The notes under the pieces were generated by a model, which worked only from the letters and a program-made list of their open reading frames with translations, did no database searches and was not told the DNA's origin. This document shows, in pieces, positions 32,746 through 44,014 of a stretch of DNA of 64,000 nucleotides. The DNA is taken from the NCBI GenBank assembly GCA_003279935.1, contig QCGL01000005.1, positions 25,954-89,953 of the forward strand, read 5' to 3'. Positions within the stretch are counted from its first letter, which is position 1, and each line of letters starts with the position of its first letter. The DNA comes from Prochlorococcus sp. AG-388-A04. GTDB taxonomy: Bacteria > Cyanobacteriota > Cyanobacteriia > PCC-6307 > Cyanobiaceae. The position numbers were made by a program, and so were the translations under genes.

Positions 32746-33759
32746 CTATCTTCTATACATATTTTTAAGCAATTGATATGCATCATTTAATTTCCTCATC
32801 TCATCAGTAGATCCCCCAGAATCTGGATGGGTTTCTAAAGCTTTAATTTTATATGCTTCTCGTATTTTATTTAATGTATGTGCTGAACCTGCGGCGGTAG
32901 ATAAATTTAATAATTTTAGAGCTCCATGAACAGTCATTGTTGAATCAAGTGCTTCAAATGAATTTCCTTTATTTTTTCTTTTAAACCTACTTATAAATCT
33001 TCTTACTAATGTTGGGACCCTATTTATCAAATCAGATGTTGCAAATGGATCTTCTAATACACCTATCATTAAAATTACTAACTCTAAGGAGGGAGTTTGT
33101 TTTATCCAAAAAGGGCATAAATCCGACATTAATTTATTTGCGGCACTCCAGGTGAATGGCAACTGCTCAGTTCCATCAATATTTGGCCAAATATCTATAC
33201 AAAACCAATCAATAGATGCTTCTATTACTTGTTCATTTGGAATTGATCCATATAGGTTTTTCCAATGGCTTATAATTTCAATTCGACATTTAATTAAATC
33301 ATTTTCCTTAATAGTATTAATTTGAATATCATTAATTTTTTGTTTTGTCTTTTCAATATTTATACTTCTTCTCAGATTTTTAACTTTTTTTCCAACAAAA
33401 TTAGGTAGGTTGATGTTTAAGTTTGGTTTTTCATTAACTTCTTTATTATTTAATAGAAGTTTTTCTTCGGATTCTGTACTAGTACTCTCATCCTTATCAG
33501 ATTTAATAAGGACTAAAGCACTATTTTCATCAAAGTTAGAGTATTCATTAATATTCCCCTTTTCACTGTAATCAATTGTCTGTTGTTGACTTTTAGGTAA
33601 TAATTCTTCTTCTTGAAGAATTTCTGTAAGCAACTTTTCTATTACAGGTCCTCTTGCTCTAAAACCCCATTCTTTTCGTAATTGATCAAACCTAGAAACT
33701 AACTCTTCTGGCAAATCAATTGAAATTCTTTTTGTATTTGAATTCTCAGAATTATTCAA
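32746..33759 (-). CDS. Ribbon-helix-helix / J-domain fusion protein
   Basis: 337 residues with an unusual domain order. Residues 10-50 fit a ribbon-helix-helix DNA-binding domain (KRISIDLPEELVSRFDQLRK). A charged linker follows (about 55-130), then an unassigned alpha-helical domain with many Trp/Pro (IDWFCIDIWPNIDGTEQL). At the C-terminus is a J domain with the HPD motif (KIREAYKIKALETHPDSGG). The J domain should stimulate an Hsp70; the N-terminus should dimerise and may bind DNA. It is convergent with the palindrome cluster. Confidence 0.75.
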   Translation of the reverse strand: MNNSENSNTKRISIDLPEELVSRFDQLRKEWGFRARGPVIEKLLTEILQEEELLPKSQQQTIDYSEKGNINEYSNFDENSALVLIKSDKDESTSTESEEKLLLNNKEVNEKPNLNINLPNFVGKKVKNLRRSINIEKTKQKINDIQINTIKENDLIKCRIEIISHWKNLYGSIPNEQVIEASIDWFCIDIWPNIDGTEQLPFTWSAANKLMSDLCPFWIKQTPSLELVILMIGVLEDPFATSDLINRVPTLVRRFISRFKRKNKGNSFEALDSTMTVHGALKLLNLSTAAGSAHTLNKIREAYKIKALETHPDSGGSTDEMRKLNDAYQLLKNMYRR

Positions 33760-33904
33760 TTAATCATTTTTTTTTATAATAGATCAAAAGTATTAATTGT
33801 ATTCATATTATGAAAGTCTAAATAAATATATTGTCTTTAAATCAAAATCTTGCTTTTTATGAGTCACGTCTAAACAAAATAAATTTTTATAATAATAATA
33901 AAAA

Positions 33905-34081
33905 ATGTTTTACTGTAACTTTAAATCCTCAGAAGATAAAAAGTCTTTTTATCAAAAAAAGAAATTAGAGATGCTTAATTACATCAAGGATTCGCTTGAA
34001 AGAAAAATTGCATCAGTAAGCGCTTCAATAGAAGTTCTAGAAAATCAAATTTCCAGAGACAAAGTTGAAGTTAGTAGTTAA
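33905..34081 (+). CDS. Small coiled-coil-like protein, 58 aa (not in ORF track)
   Basis: ATG to TAA, 58 codons, just under the track cutoff. A short start (MFYCNFKSSEDKKSFYQKKK) is followed by a long helix with heptad-like spacing (LNYIKDSLERKIASVSASIE). Soluble. Not recognised. It lies 4 bases from the convergent stop of the adenylyltransferase gene, and 145 bases from the RHH/J-domain start on the other side. Confidence 0.5.
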   Translation: MFYCNFKSSEDKKSFYQKKKLEMLNYIKDSLERKIASVSASIEVLENQISRDKVEVSS

Positions 34082-34084
34082 TTT

Positions 34085-34915
34085 TCAAACAAAATTTTCA
34101 AGAAGTTTCTCTGGTCCATATTTCTTTAAATAATTAATATTAGATTTTTCTGTAACTAGTAAATATCCTGCAAAACCCAACCCATTAACACTAAAACCAT
34201 GGACGTGATCATACTTTCTTTTAATTATGGCTAACCAATTATTTGTAATTAAAATATTGTAAGGAAATCTTGGTTTTTCATCATCAATTGGATTTCCTAA
34301 ACCAATTTTTTTTGAAAGTTCTAAGTATAAATTATAAATATTTATTGAATTATCTAAAAAGTTAAATTTTGACACAACAGCATTTTTCTTAAGTTTGCTA
34401 TCTTGATCATTATTATTTTCTAAATCTAAAAACCACTTCTCTCTTGGACAAATAATTTCACCATGATCTCTTCTTAAAAGCTGAAAATGCCTATGCGGTT
34501 GACTTGCTCCTGCTATGGGAGAACTATTAAAAAACCATAGGCCACTTGTATCTTCATTTACCATTTGTATAGCTATCCAATCATTAATATCTAACCATCC
34601 ATCTTGAGGTCTCCAAGTATTTGTTATTAGTAAAATATGACCTTTTTGTACAGGATATTTATTTAGTATTAGTTGATGATCTGTTCCAATTTTATCAACT
34701 TCAAGTATCTTATCCCACGGGTTAAATGGATTCTGATTTGGACCATAACTATTTTTTTTCTTAAATCTTGAAGTATCAAGTTCTCTAATTATAAAATCAT
34801 TTTTATTGTAATATTTCCTAGTTACAACAGTCGTTTTTAAAGGAAATAAGCCATTATTGGTAATAGATAAATGAGTTTGATCTAATGCTTTAACCCAATA
34901 TTTTTCGCTTCTCAT
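34085..34915 (-). CDS. Ap4A phosphorylase / ATP adenylyltransferase family
   Basis: HIT-superfamily adenylyltransferase of 276 residues that cleaves diadenosine tetraphosphate phosphorolytically (Apa1/Apa2 type). The active-site block is SPIAGASQPHRHFQLL (about 131-146), with the N-terminal PFNPWDKILEV region and the C-terminal pattern RFPYNILITNNWLAIIKRK. Length is right for the family. It stands alone between the 58-aa gene and the DUF2237 gene. Confidence 0.85.
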   Translation of the reverse strand: MRSEKYWVKALDQTHLSITNNGLFPLKTTVVTRKYYNKNDFIIRELDTSRFKKKNSYGPNQNPFNPWDKILEVDKIGTDHQLILNKYPVQKGHILLITNTWRPQDGWLDINDWIAIQMVNEDTSGLWFFNSSPIAGASQPHRHFQLLRRDHGEIICPREKWFLDLENNNDQDSKLKKNAVVSKFNFLDNSINIYNLYLELSKKIGLGNPIDDEKPRFPYNILITNNWLAIIKRKYDHVHGFSVNGLGFAGYLLVTEKSNINYLKKYGPEKLLENFV

Positions 34916-34972
34916 TTATAAAAGTAGAAATAAATTCTCATAATCATTTTAAAAAAGATAATTAATTTGGAA

Positions 34973-35365
34973 TTACTTTTTATTAAATTGATATTCTTTT
35001 AATTTTTCTAACGATACAGATTCTAAAACTTTTATATTTGTTGCTTCTAAAATAACCATAGGTGCTAAGCCATCAAGCAATGCCTGTCTCCACCTATCTA
35101 AACAAATACACCAATGATCTCCATCCTTCAAGCCTTGGAATGAATACATTGGCATAGGTGTAATTAAATCATTACCTTGAGACTTACTGTATTTAAGGAA
35201 ATTATCATCCATTATGCAGCAAATTGAATGATTTCCTACATCATTTGAATCGTATTTGCAATACCCATCTCGAAACCAACCTGTAAGAGGTTTGCAGCTG
35301 CATACCTCGAGCTTTTGTCCTAAAACATTTAAATGTTCATTATTTTTTTGACTTTCTTTATTCAT
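34973..35365 (-). CDS. DUF2237 family protein
   Basis: 130 residues. The family block NVLGQKLEVCSCKPLTGWFRDG is followed by NHSICCIMDDNFLKYSKSQGN and DGDHWCICLDRWRQALLDG. The several conserved cysteines suggest metal or Fe-S binding, but the family has no established function. No signal peptide. It lies 57 bases upstream of the adenylyltransferase gene on the same strand. Confidence 0.8.
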   Translation of the reverse strand: MNKESQKNNEHLNVLGQKLEVCSCKPLTGWFRDGYCKYDSNDVGNHSICCIMDDNFLKYSKSQGNDLITPMPMYSFQGLKDGDHWCICLDRWRQALLDGLAPMVILEATNIKVLESVSLEKLKEYQFNKK

Positions 35366-35473
35366 TTTTAGATAATTTATTTAAATAATAATAAATACTC
35401 ATACATTTCTTAAAAAAGGGTTGACGAATATGGGGGGTAAAGAGGTAATAATTTTAATAAGGTTTTTTTCAAT

Positions 35474-35695
35474 ATGGATTGGGACTTCACTGAAAACATA
35501 GCATTTAAATCCCTAATTGAAGCTTTTAAAGAATGTGATGAAACATCAGCAACTGAATTCTTGGCAAGCGATGGGGCATCATATTATTTAGAATTAATTC
35601 AAGATGCTGCAGGTGATGGCATCGATATAAGTGATTCTGAAATTATGGAAGAACTTCAAGAAGAAATTATAGATTATCTTGAAAATAATCTATAA
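35474..35695 (+). CDS. Small acidic protein, 73 aa
   Basis: Strongly acidic, soluble and helical. The middle contains ATEFLASDGASYYLELIQDA and the C-terminus is Glu/Asp/Ile-rich. Not recognised by name; similar small acidic proteins are widespread in picocyanobacteria. The ATG is preceded by a T-rich tract without a clear Shine-Dalgarno. It converges with metH and is divergent from the DUF2237 gene. Confidence 0.55.
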   Translation: MDWDFTENIAFKSLIEAFKECDETSATEFLASDGASYYLELIQDAAGDGIDISDSEIMEELQEEIIDYLENNL

Positions 35696-35707
35696 TCTAA
35701 AATTTAT

Positions 35708-38700
35708 TTAGGCACTAAAATACTTTGCTTTTGAATGTAGTGAAATTATAGCAGTAGTACTTTGTTCAGGATGTAATTGCTCTGATTCATCCATTGTTAA
35801 ATTAATCCTTTTTGTATCCAGTAATGATAACTGTATATTTGAATCAGAAACTTTAGGACAAGCTGGATAACCAAATGAGTATCTAGCTCCTCTATATTTT
35901 TGAGCTAATATTTCACGGTTATTGTTTGGCTCATATGTTTTAAATCCGCATTCAATTCTTACTATTGAATGAACATATTCTGCAAGAGCCTCTGCTAATT
36001 GAACGGTTAAACCATGAAATATTAAATAATCACTATATTTATCAGCTTTAAATAATTCTTGGGAATATTCGCTAGCTATTTCACCCATTGTCACTGCTTG
36101 CATTGGAAATATATCTACTGGTTCATTATTTTTAAGATCACAGTAAAAATCAGCAATACAAAGATTATTTCCTGATTTTTGTCTAGGAAAATTAAATTCA
36201 GAAATTCTTTTATTTGATACATTATCAAAGAGATAAATGCTATTATCATTCCTACCGCAACGGAAGTAGCCATAGACTGCTTTTGGTGAAATTAGGCCTT
36301 TATCTAAAATAATATTGATCCATTTTTCAAGTAATGGATTTGCATATGAATCTAAATAATTATTGTATTCTTCTACTGATTGACCTTTATTTTTTTTAAT
36401 TTGCCATTGACCACTAAATAATGCTTTTTTATCCAAATAAAAAATTAGTTTGTCAAAGTCTATTTCAATATCTTGAAGAACTCTAGTTCCCAAAAATGGA
36501 GCCTTTATAGGTTCCTCTTCCTCTACAAAATTAGATCTATTAAAATTCTCAATTAATTGCATACTTTTGGTATTTTCATGATTTTTATTTAAATCTTTAT
36601 CTTTAGCGGAAGACCTTGGGGAAGCTAATTTAATTTGAATATCATCTGTATTAGTAAAACCATTTTCATTAGACCAATTACCCTTCTTTTTACTATCCAT
36701 ATATTCATTCATAAATTGTAAATCTGTAAAAGCATCTTTACCATATAAAATTTTACCTTTATATATCTGACTACAATCTTCGTTCACAAATTTTGGAGTT
36801 AATGCTGCACCTCCAAGAATAACTGGAACATTAATTTCAGCATTGTTAAATGCTTCTAAATTATCCTTCATAAATGCTGTAGATTTAACAAGCAAACCAC
36901 TCATAGCAATACAGTCTGCTTTATGTTTTTTTTGTGCATCAATAATCGCTGAAACATCTTGCTTAATTCCAAGGTTGATTACATCAAAACCATTATTTGA
37001 GAGAATTATATCAACTAAATTTTTACCTATATCATGAACATCTCCTTTAACAGTTGCTATTAGTAATTTTCCGTTAGATATTTTTTCATCTACTGTTTCC
37101 ATATGTGGTTCAAGCAGTGAAACAGCAAATTTCATTGTTTCCGCTGATTGCAATACAAAAGGTAATTGCATTTGGCCGGATCCAAATAGTTCACCGACTA
37201 CTTTCATTCCATCTAATAAATAAGTATTAATTATTTCAAGTGGCTTGTATTTTTTCAGCGCATTATTTAATTGTTCTTCTAAACCTATTTTTTCCCCATC
37301 TACAATATGGTTTTTAAGTTTTTCTTCTAAGGTGAGGTTTTTGTTTGAAGTAGATGCTTTTTTAAAGTCACTTATTGTTATGTCTTGGAATGCTTTTGTT
37401 AGTTCAACTAATGGATCATATATACATATTTCATTTTCGAAAATCCTTCTGTCATAAATTAAATCTAAACATAATTTTTTTGTTTCCGCAGATATTTTTG
37501 AAAGAGGCAATATTTTATTTGGTGCAATAATCGCTGAATCTAATCCTGCCTTTATACATTCATCGAGAAATATTGAATTTAGATTAATTCTTGATAATGG
37601 AGAAAGCCCGAAACTAATATTAGATATACCTAAAATAATATGAATATCTGGGAAGCTTTTTCTTATTTTTGATATAGATTCAATAGTTGCTTTAGCATTT
37701 AATCTATCTTCTTCAATTCCAGTAGATATTGGCAATGCTAGAGGATCAAAAAATATCTCATAATCAGCGAGGCCACTTGATCTAGTTTTAATTAATGCTC
37801 TTTTTGCAATGTCATATTTTTTCTTTGATGTTCTTGCCATTCCATCTTCATCAATAGTTCCAATTACTATTCCAGCACCATAGTCTAATGCGAGTTTTAA
37901 GACCTGATTAAATCTGTCATCTCCATCTTCGTAGTTGGTTGAATTTATAATGCATTTTCCTCCTACAGTCTTTAATCCACTTTCCATTTTATCTGCTTCT
38001 GTTGAATCTATCATTAATGGAAGGTTTATATTTGTAACTAATCTTGAGGTAATTTCTTTCATATCTTTAACTCCATCTCTTCCTACATAATCAACATTGA
38101 CATCTAGTATGTGAGCATTTTCTTTTTGCTGTTGCTTAGCAATTGATACCAAGCCGTCCCAATCATCTTCATTTAGTAATTCCCTTACTTTTTTTGATCC
38201 ACTAGCATTTAAACGCTCTCCAACTATTAATATTGAGTTATCTTGTTTATATGGAACTGCGTTATATATAGAAGCTGCTGATGGAACAAAATTTGTTTTT
38301 GCAGTAGGAAGTTTTTTATTTATTTTTTTATCAACTATTTCCTCAATGATTGAGGATAAATGCTTGATATGTTCTGGAGTGGTACCACAACATCCGCCAA
38401 TAAGTTGTACGTTAAAATCATAAATAAAGTTCATTAACTGCATTTTCAACTCCAATGGAGTCAATTTATAGTGAGCAACACCTCCTATATTTTCAGGTAA
38501 TCCTGCATTAGGTATACAACTAATTGCAAAAGGTGAATTTTCAGCTAAATACTTAATATGTTCTTTCATTTGAACTGGGCCAGTTGCACAATTCAGTCCC
38601 AGAATATCAATATTGTATGGCTCTAATATTGTTAATGCAGAGGCTATATCTGACCCGACAAGCATCGTTCCTGTGGTTTCCATAGTTATGGATATCATTA

Positions 38701-39268
38701 TTGGTAATTCAATATTCCTGTTTTTAACAACTTCTTGAGAAGCAGATAAGGCTGATTTTATTTGTAAAACATCTTGGCATGTTTCAATCAATAGAAGGTC
38801 AATACCTCCGTCAATTAGACCATTTATTTGTTCTTCATATGAATCTTTAAGCTTATCAAAATCAATATGACCTAATGTTGGTAATTTTGTAGTTGGCCCA
38901 ATTGATCCAGCGACAAATCTAGGAGTATTAATAGATGAAAATAAATTTGCACATTTTTTAGCTATCTGAGCTGCTTTTTTATTGATTTCATAAGCTTTAT
39001 TAGAAATACTATATTCGTCTAAAACAATAGATGAAGCACCAAATGTATTGGTTTCAATTACATGACAACCTGCTTCAAGAAATGAATTATGTACTTGTTC
39101 AACAGTATTAGGAGAGGATAAGACTAAGTTTTCATTACAACCCTCTAATTCATCTCCACCAAAATCATGTGATGATAAATTTAAATTTTGAAAAGAAGTA
39201 CCTGTCCCGCCATCGAAAATAATAATTGGTTTATCATCTCTATTTAAATAATTTCTAAATGAAACCAT
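35708..39268 (-). CDS. metH: Cobalamin-dependent methionine synthase
   Basis: Transfers the methyl group of methyl-THF to homocysteine via cob(I)alamin. The 1186 residues are close to the 1227 of E. coli. The homocysteine domain has its zinc cysteines in LGLNCATGP (about 228) and [10 protein letters not shown] (about 293). The folate domain begins at [10 protein letters not shown] (about 350). The cobalamin domain has [11 protein letters not shown] (about 745) with the axial His. The C-terminal activation domain contains [10 protein letters not shown]. It lies 21 bases downstream of ilvE; cobN is the next gene beyond. Confidence 0.97.
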   Translation of the reverse strand: MVSFRNYLNRDDKPIIIFDGGTGTSFQNLNLSSHDFGGDELEGCNENLVLSSPNTVEQVHNSFLEAGCHVIETNTFGASSIVLDEYSISNKAYEINKKAAQIAKKCANLFSSINTPRFVAGSIGPTTKLPTLGHIDFDKLKDSYEEQINGLIDGGIDLLLIETCQDVLQIKSALSASQEVVKNRNIELPIMISITMETTGTMLVGSDIASALTILEPYNIDILGLNCATGPVQMKEHIKYLAENSPFAISCIPNAGLPENIGGVAHYKLTPLELKMQLMNFIYDFNVQLIGGCCGTTPEHIKHLSSIIEEIVDKKINKKLPTAKTNFVPSAASIYNAVPYKQDNSILIVGERLNASGSKKVRELLNEDDWDGLVSIAKQQQKENAHILDVNVDYVGRDGVKDMKEITSRLVTNINLPLMIDSTEADKMESGLKTVGGKCIINSTNYEDGDDRFNQVLKLALDYGAGIVIGTIDEDGMARTSKKKYDIAKRALIKTRSSGLADYEIFFDPLALPISTGIEEDRLNAKATIESISKIRKSFPDIHIILGISNISFGLSPLSRINLNSIFLDECIKAGLDSAIIAPNKILPLSKISAETKKLCLDLIYDRRIFENEICIYDPLVELTKAFQDITISDFKKASTSNKNLTLEEKLKNHIVDGEKIGLEEQLNNALKKYKPLEIINTYLLDGMKVVGELFGSGQMQLPFVLQSAETMKFAVSLLEPHMETVDEKISNGKLLIATVKGDVHDIGKNLVDIILSNNGFDVINLGIKQDVSAIIDAQKKHKADCIAMSGLLVKSTAFMKDNLEAFNNAEINVPVILGGAALTPKFVNEDCSQIYKGKILYGKDAFTDLQFMNEYMDSKKKGNWSNENGFTNTDDIQIKLASPRSSAKDKDLNKNHENTKSMQLIENFNRSNFVEEEEPIKAPFLGTRVLQDIEIDFDKLIFYLDKKALFSGQWQIKKNKGQSVEEYNNYLDSYANPLLEKWINIILDKGLISPKAVYGYFRCGRNDNSIYLFDNVSNKRISEFNFPRQKSGNNLCIADFYCDLKNNEPVDIFPMQAVTMGEIASEYSQELFKADKYSDYLIFHGLTVQLAEALAEYVHSIVRIECGFKTYEPNNNREILAQKYRGARYSFGYPACPKVSDSNIQLSLLDTKRINLTMDESEQLHPEQSTTAIISLHSKAKYFSA

Positions 39269-39289
39269 GATTTAAAAGGAAAATTAAAA

Positions 39290-40204
39290 TTAACTAATAT
39301 TGATGCGTGTTATCCAATCATCATAGTCTTGTGAACGGCCTTCCGTTATTTCGATAAGCTTATTTTTCAATTTATTCATTATGGGACGATCATTATTAAT
39401 ATTTGTTGATTCTATTTGCTTTACAGGTGTAATTTTAGCTGCTGTACCAGTTAGAAATACTTCATCAGCAATAAGTAATTCTGTTTTATCAACAGGTCTT
39501 TCAATAACATTTATACCAAACGATTTCGCTAATTCAATAACACTAGCTCTAGTAATTCCTTCTAGGATGTCTTGATCAACTCCTGGGGTAATCAGTTCAC
39601 TATTTCTTACTATAAATAAGTTCATTCCACTAGCTTCACTTACTTTACCACTAGAATTTAACAGCAATGCTTCGTCAAATCCTGATAAACTAGCCTCTGT
39701 TTTGGCTAATGAACTTGTAATGTAAGCACCGCTTATCTTACCTCTTAAAGGTAGGGATCTATCTTCTTGTCTTGTCCAACTACTCATCCTACAAGACACA
39801 CCATCGGGAGATAAATAGTCTCCAAGTTCAATACAATAAATGAAGAAATCAGTTTCTATATTATGTAATCTTGGAGCAATACCTAAATCACTTGTATAAA
39901 CAAAAGGTCTTATATAGATCGGTTTTGTAGGTTTATTTTTTTTTAATAATGTTTTAAGTGCATTAAATATATATTCTTCAGATATTTCTGTTAAAAGCAA
40001 CCTTGCACTTTGAGATAACCTTTTTATGTGTTTGTCTGTTCTAAATAAAAGAAATTCATCCTTATTAGATGGATTTGGAATAGCTCTCATTCCTCCAAAA
40101 GCTGCTGTTCCATAATGAAGTGCATGAGTTGCTATTGACACTTTTGCATCTTTAAAGGGTATACACTTACCTTCAAACCATGCATATGGAAGAAATTCTT
40201 GCAT
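39290..40204 (-). CDS. ilvE: Branched-chain amino acid aminotransferase
   Basis: PLP enzyme of fold type IV, 304 residues, last step of Val/Leu/Ile synthesis. It contains ALHYGTAAFGGMRAIPN (about 27) and the region holding the PLP lysine (LRGKISGAYITSSLAKTEA, about 155). Also present are LLLNSSGKVSEASGMNLF and the phosphate-binding LTGTAAKITPV. Complete. It precedes metH by 21 bases, so the two are probably cotranscribed, and is divergent from cobN with 71 bases between. Confidence 0.94.
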   Translation of the reverse strand: MQEFLPYAWFEGKCIPFKDAKVSIATHALHYGTAAFGGMRAIPNPSNKDEFLLFRTDKHIKRLSQSARLLLTEISEEYIFNALKTLLKKNKPTKPIYIRPFVYTSDLGIAPRLHNIETDFFIYCIELGDYLSPDGVSCRMSSWTRQEDRSLPLRGKISGAYITSSLAKTEASLSGFDEALLLNSSGKVSEASGMNLFIVRNSELITPGVDQDILEGITRASVIELAKSFGINVIERPVDKTELLIADEVFLTGTAAKITPVKQIESTNINNDRPIMNKLKNKLIEITEGRSQDYDDWITRINIS

Positions 40205-40275
40205 ATTTTATTTAAGAAATGAGTTAAAATTGTTTTAACTTACTTAAGTATTCTAAACCTAATTGTTATATTTAA

Positions 40276-43200
40276 ATGCATAGGATATTAAATATTGCTG
40301 GAAATGGAAATAATAACGTTGATTTAATAGAACATCCTAAAGCTGATTTTATATTTATCACAAGTGTAAAAGCTGATATTAATATAATTTCGGATTTAAT
40401 TGAAGATAAAGAATTTCTTTTATTACAAGATAATTTCAGAGCATTAGAAATTTCATACCTAAATACATTTGCACAAGTAGATAATTATTTTTTAAAAACA
40501 ATAAATTATGCCAAGATAGTTGTTTTAAGATTGTTTGGAGATAAAGGAACATGGAGTTATGGACTTGAACAATTAATAAAATGGCAAGAAGCAAATATTA
40601 ATAAAACTCTTTTAATTCTTTCTGGTACGGATGAAGAAGATTTATCACTAAATGAATTAAGTAGTGTTGATTTAGATACTTCATTAAAAATTAGTAAACT
40701 TCTTAAATCAGGTGGTAAGGAAAATTATAGAAGATTTCTTCATTGTTTAACTTATCTATCATCTAATGAAACTAATATTCCACAAAAGTATATCTCTAAC
40801 ATCATCTATCCAGATCCTTATCTATATGATTGGAAAAATGAAAAAGGATTAAAGGTTGGAATAATTTCTTATAAATCATTGTTTTTAGCAAACGAAATTG
40901 AATTATCAAATGAATTAATATCTCAAATAAGGTGTAATGGTTTGTCACCTAAAACAGTATTTATTTCAACTTTAAAAAATTACGATGTTCAGAGGGAATT
41001 GATTAATCTTTTTAAAAAAGAAGATATAAAATTAATAATTACAACTACCTCTTTTTCTTCCTCAATTAATAGTTGTAATGAAAATATAGATAATAATTTA
41101 AATATCTTCAAATCATTAAATCTTCCAATTCTTCAAATACTCTCTTCTAATAAATCCAGAAAGAATTGGTTGCAGTCATCAACTGGAATGAATTCAACAG
41201 ATTTATTAATGCAAATAATTATTCCAGAATTTGATGGTCGAATTACAACAAAACCTTGTGCTTTTAAAGAGGTTATTTCTGAAAATAAAACCTTATGTAG
41301 CAAAATTACAAGTTACAAAGTTGATTTTGGAAATATTAAATGGATAACCAAACTTACAAGTAATTATTTAAGACTAAATAATTTAAATAATTTTGATAAA
41401 AAGATATCATTAGTAATTGCAAATTATCCTGTAAAAAATGGAAGAATTGGAAATGGAGTCGGTTTAAATACTCCGCAGTCTGTCCTTAATATTCTTTATT
41501 GGTTAAAAGATGAAGGTTATGATCTTGGTTCTGGAGAATTACCTAAAAATTCATCAGAACTAATTTCGTTACTTATAAAAACTAGAACAAATGATATTGA
41601 ATCTCAAAATAACAAACCTCTTGATTATTTATCATTAAATGAATACTTAGAATTTTGGAACCAACTATCCCTTAAACCTAAAAATCTTATCGTTGATAGA
41701 TGGGGTATTCCATCTATGTCTCAAGATTTAGAAAACCAAGGTTTTTCGATTAATGGTCTTTTATTTGGAAAAATATGTTTACTAATTCAACCTCAAAGAG
41801 GCTACGATATTGAATCTAATAAAGATATACATTCTCCAGATCTACCACCACCCCATAGATATCTAGCCCAATATTATTGGATTGAAAGTAAATTTGATTC
41901 GAATGCTATTTGTCATATAGGTAAACATGGCACTATCGAATGGTTACCAGGTAAATCTATAGGACTTAGTGATGAATGTTTTCCGAGTATTATTTGTCCA
42001 CCAATTCCAAATATATATCCATTTATTGTTAATGATCCAGGAGAAGGATCTCAAGCAAAAAGACGAACTCATGCAACAATAATTGATCATCTAACACCTC
42101 CTTTAGATAGATCTGATTTGTATGGAAAACTCTCGATTTTAGAACAATGTTTAGACGAATATTATGAGGCTAAGTTATTAAATTCTAAGCGATTAAACAT
42201 CATTGAAAAATCTATATTAGAAATTATAAAAATTGATTTTAAAGACATTATATTATTAGACGACTCAAATAAAATTGAAAAAATTGACTCATATCTATGT
42301 GAACTAAAAGAATCACAAATAAGAACTGGTCTTCACATTTTTGGAAGTAGACAAAAATTTATAAATGAAATTAATTTAATCCTAAGTATTGCAAGAGTTC
42401 CAACTTCAAAACGTAGTGGTATAGTTCAATACATCGCTTCAAATCTTAATTTAGATTTAGATCCATGGACTAATAACTATGATCAAGTTCTTAGTGATAA
42501 CGATAAAGAAATTATTAGTAATTATTCAAAAGATAATATCAATAACTTTAGAAGAGCATTAGAATTTATAGAAAATCAAGCAAAATATTTAATTTATCAT
42601 TATTTTTACAAAGACCATATAACTCTAAATGAATTAAAAATATTAGAAAATAAAAATATATTATTATTATTTAATGTAGAAAAAAAACATAAAGACTATT
42701 TTAATCTAATTCATAAAGAAATATTAGAACCTATAATTAAATCGACCATAAATGAGAAGGCTTCATTTATAAATGCCTTAAATGGAATATATGTAAGTAG
42801 CGGACCATCAGGAGCTCCAACAAGAGGCAAAACTGAAGTTCTTCCTACAGGTAAAAATTTTTTTTCGGTTGACTCCAGAGGCTTACCAACAGAATCGGCA
42901 TGGATTGTTGGATGTGAATCAGCTTCTCAAATAATTGATTTATATAAACAGGATCATGGACAAGACCTTAAAAAATTAGCAATTTCTGTATGGGCGACAT
43001 CTACCATGAGAAACGGAGGGGAAGATGTTTGTCAAATATTGTATTTACTAGGCGTAAAACCAATTTGGGATGGCCCTTCTAGAAGAGTCATTGATATAGA
43101 AATAATTCCTTTAAGTATTCTTAATAGACCAAGAGTTGATGTTACTTTAAGAATTTCTGGTATGTTTAGAGATGCATTTCCACAATTAATATCTTTAGTT

Positions 43201-44013
43201 TACAAAGCTATAAAATTAGTTTCTCAACTTGATGAAGATAAAAAATTAAATCCAATTTCAGCATCTTATAAAGACGGAGATTCTTTAAATCGAATTTTTG
43301 GTTCTGCACCTGGATCATATGGAGCTGGATTACAAGAACTTATATCTAATTCTAGTTGGGAAAATATAAATGATTTTGCTGATTCTTATTTAAACTGGAG
43401 TAAATGGATATATTCTGATGGAAATGAACCTATCGAAAATAAAAAAGAATTAGAAAATGCGCTTAAAAATATTCAAGTAGTTATTCAAAATCAAGATAAC
43501 AGAGAACATGATATTTTAGATTCTGATGATTATTATCAATTTCAAGGAGGAATATCATCAGCAATAAATAAACTACAAGGCAAATTTCCCGAAATATATC
43601 ATGGTGATTTATCAAAATATCGTTTATCTAAAATAAATAAATTAAGCTATGAAATAAATAAGGTTGTTAGGACAAGAGTGCTTAATCCAAAATGGATAGA
43701 TGGAATGAAGGAAAACGGATATAAAGGTGCCTTTGAGTTTTCTGCAACGCTCGATTATTTATATGCTTATGATGCCACAACGGAAATCGTATCTGATTGG
43801 TGTTATACCCAAATATATAATTCTTGGATATGTGATGAGAACCTTAAAAAGTTTTTTATCGAGAATAATCCATGGGCCTTACGAGATTTATCCCAAAGAT
43901 TTCTTGAGATTATTAATAGAGAAATGTGGAGTGACCATACTCCAGAAATATTAGAAAATTTAAAAAAGATTGTTAATATGACTGATGCCAAAATTGAGAA
44001 AAACGAATACTAG
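40276..44013 (+). CDS. cobN: Cobaltochelatase large subunit
   Basis: ATP-dependent insertion of cobalt into hydrogenobyrinic acid a,c-diamide or a related corrin. The 1245 residues are full length for CobN and related to ChlH. Family blocks include NGRIGNGVGLNTPQSVLNIL (about 390), CHIGKHGTIEWLPGKS (about 547), GPSGAPTRGKTEVLPTG (about 845) and GAPGSYGAGLQEL-like RIFGSAPGSYGAGLQELI (about 1010). No CobS/CobT gene is in the window; in cyanobacteria the magnesium-chelatase ChlI/ChlD are thought to serve. It is divergent from ilvE-metH. Confidence 0.94.
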   Translation: MHRILNIAGNGNNNVDLIEHPKADFIFITSVKADINIISDLIEDKEFLLLQDNFRALEISYLNTFAQVDNYFLKTINYAKIVVLRLFGDKGTWSYGLEQLIKWQEANINKTLLILSGTDEEDLSLNELSSVDLDTSLKISKLLKSGGKENYRRFLHCLTYLSSNETNIPQKYISNIIYPDPYLYDWKNEKGLKVGIISYKSLFLANEIELSNELISQIRCNGLSPKTVFISTLKNYDVQRELINLFKKEDIKLIITTTSFSSSINSCNENIDNNLNIFKSLNLPILQILSSNKSRKNWLQSSTGMNSTDLLMQIIIPEFDGRITTKPCAFKEVISENKTLCSKITSYKVDFGNIKWITKLTSNYLRLNNLNNFDKKISLVIANYPVKNGRIGNGVGLNTPQSVLNILYWLKDEGYDLGSGELPKNSSELISLLIKTRTNDIESQNNKPLDYLSLNEYLEFWNQLSLKPKNLIVDRWGIPSMSQDLENQGFSINGLLFGKICLLIQPQRGYDIESNKDIHSPDLPPPHRYLAQYYWIESKFDSNAICHIGKHGTIEWLPGKSIGLSDECFPSIICPPIPNIYPFIVNDPGEGSQAKRRTHATIIDHLTPPLDRSDLYGKLSILEQCLDEYYEAKLLNSKRLNIIEKSILEIIKIDFKDIILLDDSNKIEKIDSYLCELKESQIRTGLHIFGSRQKFINEINLILSIARVPTSKRSGIVQYIASNLNLDLDPWTNNYDQVLSDNDKEIISNYSKDNINNFRRALEFIENQAKYLIYHYFYKDHITLNELKILENKNILLLFNVEKKHKDYFNLIHKEILEPIIKSTINEKASFINALNGIYVSSGPSGAPTRGKTEVLPTGKNFFSVDSRGLPTESAWIVGCESASQIIDLYKQDHGQDLKKLAISVWATSTMRNGGEDVCQILYLLGVKPIWDGPSRRVIDIEIIPLSILNRPRVDVTLRISGMFRDAFPQLISLVYKAIKLVSQLDEDKKLNPISASYKDGDSLNRIFGSAPGSYGAGLQELISNSSWENINDFADSYLNWSKWIYSDGNEPIENKKELENALKNIQVVIQNQDNREHDILDSDDYYQFQGGISSAINKLQGKFPEIYHGDLSKYRLSKINKLSYEINKVVRTRVLNPKWIDGMKENGYKGAFEFSATLDYLYAYDATTEIVSDWCYTQIYNSWICDENLKKFFIENNPWALRDLSQRFLEIINREMWSDHTPEILENLKKIVNMTDAKIEKNEY

Positions 44014-44014
44014 G

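Noticed and set aside
40205-40275. Cobalamin riboswitch ahead of cobN or ilvE-metH
   Set aside because: Only 71 bases between divergent starts, too short for a B12 aptamer, and no B12-box-like sequence seen.
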